A stretch of 64,000 nucleotides of DNA, taken from the NCBI RefSeq assembly GCF_001485415.1, contig NZ_BCMQ01000007.1:1-64000 (forward strand), in the 5' to 3' direction. Under the pieces are notes generated by a model, which was not told the DNA's origin, did not search any database, and was given only the letters and a program-made list of their open reading frames with translations. The stretch is from Myroides odoratimimus (GTDB taxonomy: Bacteria > Bacteroidota > Bacteroidia > Flavobacteriales > Flavobacteriaceae). Both the position numbers and the translations under genes were made by a program. Shown here one piece after another: positions 53,102 through 62,015 of this stretch (within the stretch, counting starts at the first letter, position 1; every line of letters begins with the position of its first letter).

Positions 53102-53306
53102 GTGGTTTAATGTAAAATACATATTAGCCAAATGGTATAAAGCAATTCTACTTTATATTTCTTTCATTAGCTCTAAAACCATACTATAGTATGCTTTTAT
53201 CACTAATTCAGACCTCTTTTGTATAATTCCTTTTCGTTTATATGTCTATCGCTCATTCTGGGTTAAAAAGAGTATCTTTAAATAACTTATTTAGATGTAG
53301 ATAGTT

Positions 53307-54140
53307 ATGAAATACCCTTTTATTGCTTTTGGATTATTTGTATTAGTAGGATGTCAATCATCTAAAGAGAAGAATAAATATATTGAAGAACGTCAAATTA
53401 GTGAGGCGCAAGTAGTTAAACAGGATAGTATTATTACCCAATATGCTACTAATGGAGCCCATCAGTATAATTACTACTTAGATATGAATAAGTGGCAAAC
53501 CAATTTAGATGAAGGGCTGAAGCAGGATAGCACAATAGCTTATCTATGGCAACAGAAAGCAATGCCTTATTTTAAAAATAGGAAGTATGAGGTAGGTATG
53601 GAATATTTAGATAAAGCTGTACGCTATGATGTGAAGCGTTATTTGCCTTATAGGGCTTTTATTAAGTGTGTATTTCTTAAGACTTATAAAGATGCAATTG
53701 CAGATTTTGAAGAATGTCTAACTCGTTGGGGAGATAGGTATGAAATGGATCATACATATACCTTTTATATCGGATTGTCTTATTTACAATTGAATGAATT
53801 TGACACAGCAGAACAATACTTTTTAAGAGCAGTAGAGAAGCAGAAAGAAATGTTTCAAGATATACACCACGTTGATTTGTTCTATTTAGGGATTGTCAAG
53901 TATGAACAAGAATTGTATCAAGATGCAATTAACTATTTTGATATGGCGATTAAGGAGTATAAAGAGTTCTCTGATGCATACTTCTATAAGACTCTTTGTC
54001 AAGATAAGTTGAATGAGAAAGGAGCAGATGCAACTTTTAAACTATTCAAGAAGTATAATAAGAAGGGATACTCTATCAATGAAGCGAATGCTATCTATGA
54101 ACTATATCCTTATCAGATAAAACGACAGTATGCAAATTAG
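53307..54140 (+). CDS. TPR lipoprotein
   Basis: A 277-aa protein with lipobox LFVLVGC (Cys16) and at least four TPR-like units (YLWQQKAMPYFKNRKYEVGM, TFYIGLSYLQLNEFDTAEQY, LFYLGIVKYEQELYQDAINY). It is probably an envelope scaffold. A related but separate lipoprotein gene follows 61 bp downstream. No substrate or partner is indicated. Confidence 0.7.
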   Translation: MKYPFIAFGLFVLVGCQSSKEKNKYIEERQISEAQVVKQDSIITQYATNGAHQYNYYLDMNKWQTNLDEGLKQDSTIAYLWQQKAMPYFKNRKYEVGMEYLDKAVRYDVKRYLPYRAFIKCVFLKTYKDAIADFEECLTRWGDRYEMDHTYTFYIGLSYLQLNEFDTAEQYFLRAVEKQKEMFQDIHHVDLFYLGIVKYEQELYQDAINYFDMAIKEYKEFSDAYFYKTLCQDKLNEKGADATFKLFKKYNKKGYSINEANAIYELYPYQIKRQYAN

Positions 54141-54201
54141 TTGTTTTTAGGGATGCTGTTTAGTTGTAATAATATTTACATTTGCTGAAAATATAGAAGG
54201 T

Positions 54202-54738
54202 ATGAAAAGAGCGTTAATGCTGATATGTATAGTAGCTATAACGATGAGCTGCAAACAGAATAATACAACTGAGGAGAAAGCTGTAGAACAGGCTGGTACG
54301 GAGACGACCGTATCTGTTTCTGAAAGCGAGCTAGTAAAACAGTTACAAAGTGAGCTATTAGTTCCGATGGAGATTAGTGATAAAGAGGCTAAAGAAGTGA
54401 CTAAGAAGTATGGATTAGAGTTTGGAGGAAGTTGCTACGCTTGCGACGTTGCTAATATTATTATAGATGGAGAGATGATAAACTTGATGAATGCATGTGA
54501 TTTGCAAACACAAATTTCTTATAAGATTACTAAAATAGAAGAGAAGGATAAGATGATAACCATACATACTCCATTAAATGAGTTCGTTTTTGAAAGAGTA
54601 GATGATTATCCTGTATATCAATTAACTGTAAAAGGACAGGTAATCGATCAAGAGTTGTATAGACCTGCAGGCTTTTATACTTTAAAGAGCTTATTAGAGT
54701 CTTTTGATATTCACGATTGTGGTGATTTTGAAGGATAG
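54202..54738 (+). CDS. Small lipoprotein, function unknown
   Basis: A 178-aa protein with lipobox IAITMSC (Cys17), a Thr/Glu-rich linker and a globular part with a CYAC motif (GGSCYACDVANI) that could be redox-active or bind metal, plus a further Cys near the C-terminus (HDCGDF). It follows the TPR lipoprotein on the same strand and may be co-transcribed with it. No family recognised. Confidence 0.6.
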   Translation: MKRALMLICIVAITMSCKQNNTTEEKAVEQAGTETTVSVSESELVKQLQSELLVPMEISDKEAKEVTKKYGLEFGGSCYACDVANIIIDGEMINLMNACDLQTQISYKITKIEEKDKMITIHTPLNEFVFERVDDYPVYQLTVKGQVIDQELYRPAGFYTLKSLLESFDIHDCGDFEG

Positions 54739-54751
54739 GAGTAGGTTTGCA

Positions 54752-54771
54752 GTGTACTGTTAACAGTACAC
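54752..54771. repeat. 20-bp perfect palindrome
   Basis: GTGTACTGTT / AACAGTACAC, centred on GTTAAC. Related in sequence to 32314-32325. Located just before a terminator; either a dispersed repeat or a regulator site. Confidence 0.5.
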
Positions 54772-54793
54772 AGTGACCAATAAAAAGATATAA

Positions 54794-54828
54794 AAAAAGT
54801 CGAAGTTAGTGCTTCGACTTTTTTGTTT
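54794..54828 (+). terminator. Terminator of the lipoprotein genes
   Basis: A 12-bp stem AAAAAGTCGAAG / CTTCGACTTTTT with a T-run. Confidence 0.85.
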
Positions 54829-54886
54829 TTGTTCGTAACGAATAGATAGTTTTTAATACTTATCTTGTAGTATAAATTAAAAAGAT

Positions 54887-55792
54887 ATGTTAACCCTCTT
54901 AAAATACTTAATAGAAATACGTTTTAGAAAGTATATCTCTAAAGGGGACTATACAGCTATGTCATTAATCATCGGATTATATATTGGTACAGCTGTGTTG
55001 GCATATTTTAATTATGAAGTAGTTCGTGGTCTTTTTTATTTTGTATTCCTAGATGTTATTCTATATCACTTGAGTAGAACAGATATAGAATTATTAAAAG
55101 TATATAAACATTATCGGATAGTATTGTGGTTTGAATATCTGTTGTATAGTTTTCCTTTTTTAGTTGTGCTGATAGCGAACCGAGAGTATGTGGGAATGGG
55201 GAGTGTAGTCGTGTTATATTACCTCTTATCTTTTATCCCCAAGAAACAGTCAACTGTGGTTAAGTATCCTTTTTCTTTAGTTGATCCTTTTTGGAGGATT
55301 AGTTTTAGGAAGTTTAAATTGTTATGGATATTACCTCTGGTGATCTTGTTTAGTATAATGGGAGTGAGATACAGCAATGAAAACTTGGTTATAGGGAGTT
55401 TTGTCTTGGCAGGAATCTTAACAATGATACCAACTTTTGAAAGAGAAAGGGAAACAGAGATTATGACAAGTGTGTTAAGTGGTAGAGAGTATATGGAAGA
55501 GCAGGTAAAAGGACAGATGTTTAATTCTTTACTAGTTATAATGCCTGTTTTACTATTGGTGTTAGCAATGTCTTTTGATTGGAACTATGTGTTTTGGGGA
55601 GTATTAGTTTTAATTTTACCAATGTGTAATACAATACTAAAATATCGTTTTTATAGAAGTGAATTAAAACATCAATTGTTTATAGCAAGTTGTCTTATAG
55701 GAATTGGATTGCCATTATTAGCGATGCCTTTTTTGTATAAACGAGCAATTCGTCAATTAAATCAGATAAAGAATGTTGAAAGTAAATATTAA
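54887..55792 (+). CDS. Membrane subunit of an ABC exporter
   Basis: A 301-aa protein with about six hydrophobic segments and a short basic loop at the C-terminus. It overlaps the following ATPase gene by 20 bp, which is the main reason to call it the permease. The sequence itself shows no named permease motif; YxxFLDVILYHLSR-like elements are also found in ABC-2 type permeases with few signatures. Substrate unknown. Confidence 0.7.
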   Translation: MLTLLKYLIEIRFRKYISKGDYTAMSLIIGLYIGTAVLAYFNYEVVRGLFYFVFLDVILYHLSRTDIELLKVYKHYRIVLWFEYLLYSFPFLVVLIANREYVGMGSVVVLYYLLSFIPKKQSTVVKYPFSLVDPFWRISFRKFKLLWILPLVILFSIMGVRYSNENLVIGSFVLAGILTMIPTFERERETEIMTSVLSGREYMEEQVKGQMFNSLLVIMPVLLLVLAMSFDWNYVFWGVLVLILPMCNTILKYRFYRSELKHQLFIASCLIGIGLPLLAMPFLYKRAIRQLNQIKNVESKY

Positions 55793-56405
55793 AGAAAAGA
55801 GCTATGGTAATCATCTTGTTCTAAAAGACATTCAATTTACTATAGATAAACCAGGTATTTATGGAGTAATGGGGAAAAATGGAGAGGGAAAGACTACGCT
55901 GTTTAAATGTATGCTTGGTTTAGAAAAATATAAAGGTACTGTTGAATTAAAAGACAAGGTTCTTTCTCTGCAAGAAGTAGGCTGGTGCAGTGCCGAACCT
56001 GCTGTATATGATGAGTTAACAGCAGAGGAGTTTTATACTTTTTACCAACATTTAATACAACAAAAAGGACTGGGGAATCAATTGTTGTTTGACTTGCCTT
56101 CTGATAAGTTAATCAAGGAATTCTCTACAGGGATGAGGAAAAAGGTCTATCTCAATGCTGTACTTCAGAAAGAGTATAAGATGTATATACTAGACGAACC
56201 TTTTAATGGGCTAGATATAGAGGCTAATTATTATTTGATGAAGTATCTAGAGCATTTGTCTCAAGAGAGTATCGTGTTTATCTCTTCACATATAGCGGAT
56301 GTGCTATACAAACATTGTCAAGCTATTTTTATGATAAAGGATAAAACTATTAAATGCTATGAGCAAGAGGAGTTTACTGAAATAGAAGAAGAATTTTTTA
56401 AATAG
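55773..56405 (+). CDS. ABC transporter ATPase
   Basis: A 210-aa ATPase with Walker A GKNGEGKTT (residues 33-41), signature FSTGMRKKV in place of LSGGQ, Walker B MYILDEPFNGLD and the switch His in ISSHIADV. It energises the membrane protein encoded just upstream. The small size and the altered signature are typical of simple ABC-2 exporters in Bacteroidota. Confidence 0.9.
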   Translation: MLKVNIKEKSYGNHLVLKDIQFTIDKPGIYGVMGKNGEGKTTLFKCMLGLEKYKGTVELKDKVLSLQEVGWCSAEPAVYDELTAEEFYTFYQHLIQQKGLGNQLLFDLPSDKLIKEFSTGMRKKVYLNAVLQKEYKMYILDEPFNGLDIEANYYLMKYLEHLSQESIVFISSHIADVLYKHCQAIFMIKDKTIKCYEQEEFTEIEEEFFK

Positions 56406-56411
56406 AAAGAA

Positions 56412-56798
56412 ATGATAAAATATAGTTATACCATTATGTATGTGGTAGATGTAGAGACTACTGTAAAGTTTTATGAAGAGGCATTTGGGTTTGTGCGTAA
56501 GTTCATCACTCCAGAGGCTGATTATGGAGAGTTGGTATCAGGAGATACTACGATTGCTTTTGCACAAGTAGGATTGGCAAGTAGTAATTTGAGTAAAGGG
56601 TATCAACAGGTGAATAAAGAGAAACCTTTTGGGATAGAGTTAGGCTTTGTTGTGGATGATGTACTCTCAGCTATCCAGAAGGTAGAACAAGCAGGAGGCA
56701 CAGTATATGAGCCTGTAACAGTAAAGCCTTGGGGACAGACGGTAGGGTATGTTTTAGATCATAATGGTTTCTTAATAGAGTTGTGTACAGCGATGTAA
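56412..56798 (+). CDS. VOC/glyoxalase-family protein
   Basis: A 128-aa protein of the vicinal-oxygen-chelate fold, with the N-terminal YVVDVETTVKFYEEAFGFV and the C-terminal WGQTVGYVLDHNGFLIELC; these halves carry the usual metal ligand positions. Members include glyoxalases, dioxygenases and antibiotic-binding proteins. It starts 6 bp after the ABC ATPase and may be in the same operon. Confidence 0.85.
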   Translation: MIKYSYTIMYVVDVETTVKFYEEAFGFVRKFITPEADYGELVSGDTTIAFAQVGLASSNLSKGYQQVNKEKPFGIELGFVVDDVLSAIQKVEQAGGTVYEPVTVKPWGQTVGYVLDHNGFLIELCTAM

Positions 56799-56913
56799 AG
56801 TATCCAAAAGGGATAAAGTTATTTTGTGATTTTGCTATACATTTGCATTCTAATTCAGTTATTTAGAAAGTTTTTATTGTTGAAATACCAAATTAGATAA
56901 AAGAAGATTGAGG

Positions 56914-57585
56914 ATGGTGTATCAAGGTGTTTATACTCATAAGAATAAGAGTATTCCTATTGAAATACATAACGATGGAGAATATCTCTCTGTAGAAATA
57001 GAAGGATTACTGTTTAAAGGGAGAGAGTTTACTGATTTATGTTATCAAGGAGATTTAGAAGAAGGAATCATTCATAGTACATGGATAACTCTTGCCTCAG
57101 ATCTAGATAACTGTTTGACAGATTGTCAATTTGAATTTACTGTATCTCAGTATTTATTGTCATCAGATGGGATTACAGAGCTTGAAGAATTAATGATGTG
57201 CTTTAGTCATGGTAGCTATAAAGAATCCGATAATGCAAGTTTCCATGAAGAAGTTAGGACTGAATTGACATGGAAGGAAGAGGTTTTGGTAGGGAAGAGT
57301 GGATTTGTTGAGGTAGCGTTTGACCAATTAAAGAAACAGTTGCCTCAAGGGTATTCATTTAAGAATTGTTATGGTTGTCTATATGGGGATTATAGTATTT
57401 ATGGAAATAGCTCTTTTGGAACAATGATGTGCTTTAAGCATATGAAGCAAAAGTATACTGAAGTAGGTAATAAAGAAGATTATAGTGATTTATGTGTAGA
57501 TGAAAGTGATCTTATCGAATGGGTACAAGAGATAAATTGTTGTGATGAGTTTGAGGTAAGAGGGAATGGTGGAGCTTATAGATAG
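56914..57585 (+). CDS. DUF6304-like protein
   Basis: The start is the ATG at 56914 (223 aa); an in-frame TTG at 56908 is rejected. A soluble acidic protein with a Cys-rich C-terminal part (NCYGCLYGDYSIYGNSSFG, MMCFKHMK, EINCCDEF) that may bind zinc. The NCYGCLYGDYS-YGN...FGTMMCF stretch recalls DUF6304 proteins; this is from memory. Function unknown. Confidence 0.6.
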   Translation: MVYQGVYTHKNKSIPIEIHNDGEYLSVEIEGLLFKGREFTDLCYQGDLEEGIIHSTWITLASDLDNCLTDCQFEFTVSQYLLSSDGITELEELMMCFSHGSYKESDNASFHEEVRTELTWKEEVLVGKSGFVEVAFDQLKKQLPQGYSFKNCYGCLYGDYSIYGNSSFGTMMCFKHMKQKYTEVGNKEDYSDLCVDESDLIEWVQEINCCDEFEVRGNGGAYR

Positions 57586-57710
57586 ATGAGGTGATTGAAT
57601 AGAAAATAATATTACACTAATACTGCAGAATGAAAAAGGAGTAGGAGTAAAAGGGAAGAGTTGTTTATTGTAATAGGTTAAGTTAAAGGAACAAGTTTAA
57701 GTTTTTGGTA

Positions 57711-58286
57711 ATGATGTATCTGTTGTTGATTGTTTTGATTATAGGAGGTCTAGTTTTTTATAAAAAAAACGCAGATAAGAAACGTATACCTATCAAAGAG
57801 TATACTTTAGTTTCGGAAGAATTAATTACAGTTTCTTTAAATAATGCAGAAGTAAGACAACACCGTTATCATTATGATTCTACTAAAGATAAAATTGCTT
57901 TTTTAAATAAAGACTTTAGATACAGTCTTGCTGAACAACGTGCTGGAATTGATAATATTTGGTTTCAAAAGAAACATACTACTGAATATGACCTAAAGCA
58001 AAATAGAATAAACTATATTGAAAGTTTAGAATTAAATGAAGTACGTATACCGCTGTTGTTTGATGGTAAAGAGATGCAAGCTGTTGCTGCAATGGATATA
58101 GATCGATCTACTCTAGAGATACATTTATTTAATGAGAAAGAAGTCAAGGTATTGGCTCAGAAATACGAAACAAAATCAGGAGAAGTGAAGTATGATTGTG
58201 TTTTTGGTTTTGATTTTCTCTTAAGTGATAGCAAGTATGGAGAGATGTACTATACTACCTATATGCTTTATAGTAATATAAGGTAA
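57711..58286 (+). CDS. Membrane-anchored protein, function unknown
   Basis: The start is the ATG at 57711 (191 aa; a TTG at 57705 is in frame). One N-terminal membrane segment (LLLIVLIIGGLVFY) is followed by a basic stretch and a domain with no recognised family. It is probably anchored in the inner membrane. Confidence 0.55.
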   Translation: MMYLLLIVLIIGGLVFYKKNADKKRIPIKEYTLVSEELITVSLNNAEVRQHRYHYDSTKDKIAFLNKDFRYSLAEQRAGIDNIWFQKKHTTEYDLKQNRINYIESLELNEVRIPLLFDGKEMQAVAAMDIDRSTLEIHLFNEKEVKVLAQKYETKSGEVKYDCVFGFDFLLSDSKYGEMYYTTYMLYSNIR

Positions 58287-58395
58287 GTAAGAGATTAATA
58301 GTCTTTATCTATCTAGATATAAATAAATGATGAGGAATTAATATGTAAGTATGAGTCTGTTTAAGGATATTTGTTTTTATAAAAAAGAATAGAAG

Positions 58396-59058
58396 ATGTA
58401 TATAGTAAATTTAGATATAGAGACAAACCAATTAGAAGAAACAAAAGCGTTTTATACAGAGGTATTGGATTTTGATATTATTGAAGAGTCAAAAGGTAGT
58501 TTTGCTGTACAGGCAGGAGAGACGATTCTTACATTTAAAGAAGTAAATACGCCTATCAATGTATATCACTTTGCTTTTAACATTCCTTCTAATCAGATAG
58601 AAGAAGCATTAATCTGGTCAAGAGAGCATGTTGATTTAATAGAGAATGTAGAAGGTAATTTGGTTACTCATTTTGAAGCATGGAAGGCGAAGTCTATTTA
58701 TTTTACAGATAACAACGGGAATATCTTAGAGTTTATAGCAAGAGAAGATATTTTACTTTCATTGAAAGGACCTTTTGATCCTGTACAAATTACTTGTATT
58801 AGTGAGATAGGTGTAGTGGTAGAGAAACCAATAGTCGAGGCAGAGAAGTTAATTCAAGAATATAATCTAAGCTATTTTAAAAAGGCAGAGCCTACAGAGC
58901 AATTCTTAGCTTTAGGTGATGATCAAGGTTTGATTATTATGGTGACACCTGATCGCAATTGGTATCCTACTAATATCCCTGCTAAGTTTACCAACTCAGA
59001 AATGATCGTAGAGAATAATGAAATGATGATTTCTTTAAAGAGTAAAGATTTGTATTAA
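58396..59058 (+). CDS. Two-domain VOC-family protein
   Basis: A 220-aa protein with the VOC pattern in the first half (LDIETNQLEETKAFYTEVLDF and IYFTDNNGNILEFIAR) and a second, weaker VOC-like half (ISEIGVVVEKPIVEAEKLI). Substrate unknown. It converges with the HxlR regulator and shares its terminator. Confidence 0.8.
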   Translation: MYIVNLDIETNQLEETKAFYTEVLDFDIIEESKGSFAVQAGETILTFKEVNTPINVYHFAFNIPSNQIEEALIWSREHVDLIENVEGNLVTHFEAWKAKSIYFTDNNGNILEFIAREDILLSLKGPFDPVQITCISEIGVVVEKPIVEAEKLIQEYNLSYFKKAEPTEQFLALGDDQGLIIMVTPDRNWYPTNIPAKFTNSEMIVENNEMMISLKSKDLY

Positions 59059-59066
59059 TAAAATAT

Positions 59067-59096
59067 AAAAGAGACTATTCGGTAGTCTCTTTTTCT
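59067..59096. terminator. Bidirectional terminator overlapping the end of the HxlR gene
   Basis: An 11-bp perfect stem AAAAGAGACTA / TAGTCTCTTTT with loop TTCGG, T-runs on both sides. The HxlR stop codon lies inside the stem. Confidence 0.85.
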
Positions 59097-59419
59097 TTTA
59101 ATAAGGTTTCGCCCCAAGTATTTAGTTTCCATAAAACTTCTACTAATTGTTCTCCTAGTGGGGTAAGGAAATATTCTACTCTAGGAGGAAGTTCATTATA
59201 ACTTACTTTGTACAAGACTCCGTCTTGTTCTAATTCTTTTAGTTGTTGGTTAAGTACACGACGGTCTACTTTCATGATTCCTTTTAGCATTTCGCTTGGT
59301 CGTTTATGACCTTGATTGATTTGCCAAACGATGGGAATTTTCCACTTTCCACTGATGGCATTCACTGCAAATTCAAGTGGACAAATTTTTTCTTCTATTG
59401 CTCGTGCTTTTGTATTCAT
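59075..59419 (-). CDS. HxlR-family transcriptional regulator
   Basis: A 114-aa winged-helix regulator with the HxlR pattern: CPLEFAVNAISGKWKIPIVWQI near the N-terminus (Cys13 is often the redox or electrophile sensor) and RRVLNQQLKELEQDGVLYK, then YFLTPLGEQL. It is divergent from the redoxin gene and is expected to control it in response to reactive species. Candidate operators lie between the two genes. Confidence 0.9.
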   Translation of the reverse strand: MNTKARAIEEKICPLEFAVNAISGKWKIPIVWQINQGHKRPSEMLKGIMKVDRRVLNQQLKELEQDGVLYKVSYNELPPRVEYFLTPLGEQLVEVLWKLNTWGETLLKEKETTE

Positions 59420-59431
59420 AAAAGTGACTTT

Positions 59432-59450
59432 TTTATCCCTATGGGGTAAA
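59432..59450. promoter_or_regulatory. Imperfect dyad upstream of HxlR
   Basis: TTTATCCC-TAT-GGGGTAAA, seven of eight pairs. A second candidate regulator site between the divergent genes. Confidence 0.35.
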
Positions 59451-59461
59451 TATATGCGGTA

Positions 59462-59492
59462 TTGTATGATAATAAAGTGATTATCATCTTTG
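59462..59492 (+). promoter_or_regulatory. Promoter of the redoxin gene
   Basis: TTG at 59462-59464, 20-bp spacer, CATCTTTG at 59485-59492 (one mismatch to TAnnTTTG). Confidence 0.55.
59467..59486. promoter_or_regulatory. Candidate HxlR operator
   Basis: TGATAAT (59467-59473), 6-bp spacer, ATTATCA (59480-59486), a perfect dyad lying between the -33 and -7 boxes of the redoxin promoter. Confidence 0.5.
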
Positions 59493-59510
59493 CAAAAATA
59501 AGATTTTAAT

Positions 59511-60146
59511 ATGAAAGAAATAAAACAAGCATTAGATACAATTACTCAAGGAATGCAATCACAAGTACCAGTGGAAATTCTAAACGCTTTTGGAAATTCT
59601 ATTGCAGATTTGCAAACAAAAAGTTTTGGCACAAAGTCAGAAGTAGGAATGATGTTTTCTTCTATAGAAGTGATAAATGAAAATAATCAGAAGGTTTCTA
59701 TTGACAAGTTGTTTCAAGGGAAAAAGACCTTAGTGAGTTTTGTACGAGGAAATTGGTGTCCTTTTTGTAATATAGAGACGGCTCATTTAATGAGTTATTA
59801 TCCAATGTTACAAGAAAAAGGAGTTGAGGTAATTGTGGTATCTCCAATGAATATAGAGCAACTTAGAGAATGGAAGAGAGAACTTCAAATGCCCTTTTCG
59901 GTTGTTCAGGATGAGGACTTAACATTAGGTGAGGCATTAGATATCAAATTTGAACTGCAGGATTTCGTACAGCCTCATTATGAAATGCTTGGAATAGATC
60001 TAAAGCATCTGAATCAAACAGAAAAAGCGGAGTTAAATATACCTGCTGTCTATTTAGTAGATGAAGAGGGAAGAATTAGCTTTAGATATATGGATGTGAA
60101 TTATGGTAATCGATTAGAATTGAAAGAGGTAATTAATGTTTTGTAA
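59511..60146 (+). CDS. Redoxin-family (AhpC/TSA-like) protein
   Basis: A 211-aa thioredoxin-fold protein with the active site FVRGNWCPFCNIET (CxxC, about residues 83-86) and an N-terminal helical part. It lacks the usual PxxxTxxC of typical peroxiredoxins, but CPFC and the layout match the thiol peroxidase-like proteins common in Bacteroidota. Probably reduces peroxides or acts as a thiol oxidoreductase. Divergent from and likely controlled by HxlR. Confidence 0.85.
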   Translation: MKEIKQALDTITQGMQSQVPVEILNAFGNSIADLQTKSFGTKSEVGMMFSSIEVINENNQKVSIDKLFQGKKTLVSFVRGNWCPFCNIETAHLMSYYPMLQEKGVEVIVVSPMNIEQLREWKRELQMPFSVVQDEDLTLGEALDIKFELQDFVQPHYEMLGIDLKHLNQTEKAELNIPAVYLVDEEGRISFRYMDVNYGNRLELKEVINVL

Positions 60147-60201
60147 CATTTAGACTGTATATTTATCTTTACAGTAGAGTCCTAATATTATATAGATAAA
60201 G

Positions 60202-60230
60202 AATAAAGCTCGTAAGAGCTTTATTTTGTT
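60202..60230 (+). terminator. Terminator of the redoxin gene
   Basis: A 10-bp perfect stem AATAAAGCTC / GAGCTTTATT, 4-nt loop, followed by TTGTTTT. Confidence 0.75.
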
Positions 60231-60236
60231 TTAAGA

Positions 60237-61037
60237 ATGTTCATTATGGAGAATAGAAAAGGAGCAAGGTCAATTAAAGATATTCCTGAAGATGTTTTAG
60301 CGATGTTAAATAAAGGTGAGTTGTCAAGTGTGAATTTGACAGAATGGCTAGCTATTGATCAGAGGTTGTTGGTACAGCATGTATTATCAGATTTAAAAAA
60401 AGACATTTATATAGACATAGTATTAGATGCTATAGAGAGTATAAAAAAGCCAACAGTGAATTCTATTAATCAGTGTATAGGATATACTCTGTTTTGTTTA
60501 ACAAAAGAAAATGAAGATGAAGAATTGTTTGAGCTACTGAAAAAGCATAAAAGTGATTTAGTACGCTGTTGGGCGACCTATTTCATAGGTTATGATGAAA
60601 CATTAAGTATCAGTGAAAAGCTAGAAGAGATTAAATACTTTGCGGCGGATGCTCATTTTGGTGTTAGAGAAATTTGTTGGATGGCGGTACGTGCTGATAT
60701 CACAGATAATCTAGAGGAAAGTATACAACTACTACTTGACTGGACTAGTGATAAAAATGAATACATAAGAAGGTTTGCGACAGAGTCAACTCGACCTAGA
60801 GGAGTGTGGTGTAAACATATTGACAAACTAAAAGAGGATCCTGAAATGGGACTTCCTTTATTAGAAGCTTTGAAAGGAGATACTTCTAAGTATGTGAAGG
60901 ATAGTGTCGGTAATTGGTTAAATGATGCATCTAAAACAAGGCCTGATTTTGTTATAGGAATTTGTAATCAATGGGAAAACGAAAGCACTTCTAAGGATAT
61001 TTTATACATCATAAAGAAAGCAACAAGAAGCTTGTAA
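60237..61037 (+). CDS. HEAT-repeat DNA alkylation repair protein, AlkC/AlkD-like
   Basis: A 266-aa all-helical protein with the AlkC/AlkD-type pattern in the C-terminal half: YIRRFATESTRPRGVWCKHI, then LPLLEALKGDTSKYVKDSVG-NWLNDASKTRPDFV. These HEAT-repeat glycosylases remove positively charged alkylated bases. The Trp/Asp residues expected for the active cleft are partly visible (W in RGVW). The start may also be the ATG at 60246. Single gene. Confidence 0.78.
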   Translation: MFIMENRKGARSIKDIPEDVLAMLNKGELSSVNLTEWLAIDQRLLVQHVLSDLKKDIYIDIVLDAIESIKKPTVNSINQCIGYTLFCLTKENEDEELFELLKKHKSDLVRCWATYFIGYDETLSISEKLEEIKYFAADAHFGVREICWMAVRADITDNLEESIQLLLDWTSDKNEYIRRFATESTRPRGVWCKHIDKLKEDPEMGLPLLEALKGDTSKYVKDSVGNWLNDASKTRPDFVIGICNQWENESTSKDILYIIKKATRSL

Positions 61038-61515
61038 ATAAAAAAAAATATGTGTTTTTAATAAAAAATATCTTGTTTCGCGCTTTTATGAGATTTTCAC
61101 AATGTCAATGATTGACGTAATGTGAATTGTTAGTGTTGTTTTTTACTTTTTTGTTGAACTGTTTTAATAGTTTTTGTTTGGATATATTTTTAATATTGAA
61201 ATTTCGTTGTTTTATTAATTTCAATATTGTTTGAAATTAAGGTTATATTTATATTATATGTTTATTTTTTGTTTTTTTGATAAAAATGAGTGTTTGACTT
61301 TTTTAAAACGTATTTGTATATATTAAAAAAATACAAATAATTTGAATTGTTTAAGATATAATTGGTTTTTATATTATTTTTTATCAAAAAAAATAGGTTA
61401 TAGTGTCTCAAAGTTTCTTAAAAATGGATAGTAATTTAAAAATAATATATAATGTTGTGATAACTAATGTTTTAGTATCTTTATCAATGAAAAGAAAATT
61501 AAATTTTGTTGTTTT
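61038..61515. other. Very AT-rich intergenic region
   Basis: No gene seen. A likely promoter for the next gene is TTG (61455-61457) - 18 bp - TATCTTTA (61476-61483, one mismatch). The region is among the most AT-rich in the window and could be curved DNA. Confidence 0.45.
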
Positions 61516-61920
61516 ATGAAAGCAGAAGTACAATTCAATGACTTCACAGGAAGTATTGCGGCTGATATATCAGATATCATCGCAGCAAAAAAAGGGAATT
61601 ACATCAGTAGTATTGGGGAGTACTTTGATGTAGATCAAGAAAGATTTAAAGTTGTAGGAATATCTTTGACAGGTATTAGTGACTTTAAAGCAACTCTAAT
61701 CTGTGTAGATAAACAAAAAAGCACAGAAAGTAAAGAGCACATTGTAAAAATGACCTTAGAGTTGGATGAAGAAGGACAGAAAGAAATGTTGAATTTATTA
61801 TTTAAACGTTTAAATCTTGTTCTATTTGATGCTGGTGAGAAGCATTATTCAACTTTAGAATGTGATGAAGAAATTGCATTTAACGAATATCATGTATATG
61901 ACTACTATGATGTAAACTAA
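61516..61920 (+). CDS. Small acidic protein, function unknown
   Basis: A 134-aa acidic cytoplasmic protein beginning MKAEVQFNDFTGSIAADISD. Predicted mixed alpha/beta. No motif recognised. It lies alone between an AT-rich gap and a strong terminator. Confidence 0.6.
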   Translation: MKAEVQFNDFTGSIAADISDIIAAKKGNYISSIGEYFDVDQERFKVVGISLTGISDFKATLICVDKQKSTESKEHIVKMTLELDEEGQKEMLNLLFKRLNLVLFDAGEKHYSTLECDEEIAFNEYHVYDYYDVN

Positions 61921-61947
61921 ATCTTTTAGTCTATTAAAAACTTAATA

Positions 61948-61980
61948 AACCTCTAGTTGTAAGACTAGAGGTTTTTTTAT
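61948..61980 (+). terminator. Terminator of the gene at 61516
   Basis: A 10-bp perfect stem AACCTCTAGT / ACTAGAGGTT with a T-run. Confidence 0.85.
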
Positions 61981-62015
61981 TAATATTGTTTTGAGATAAT
62001 TAATTGTCAGTTATA

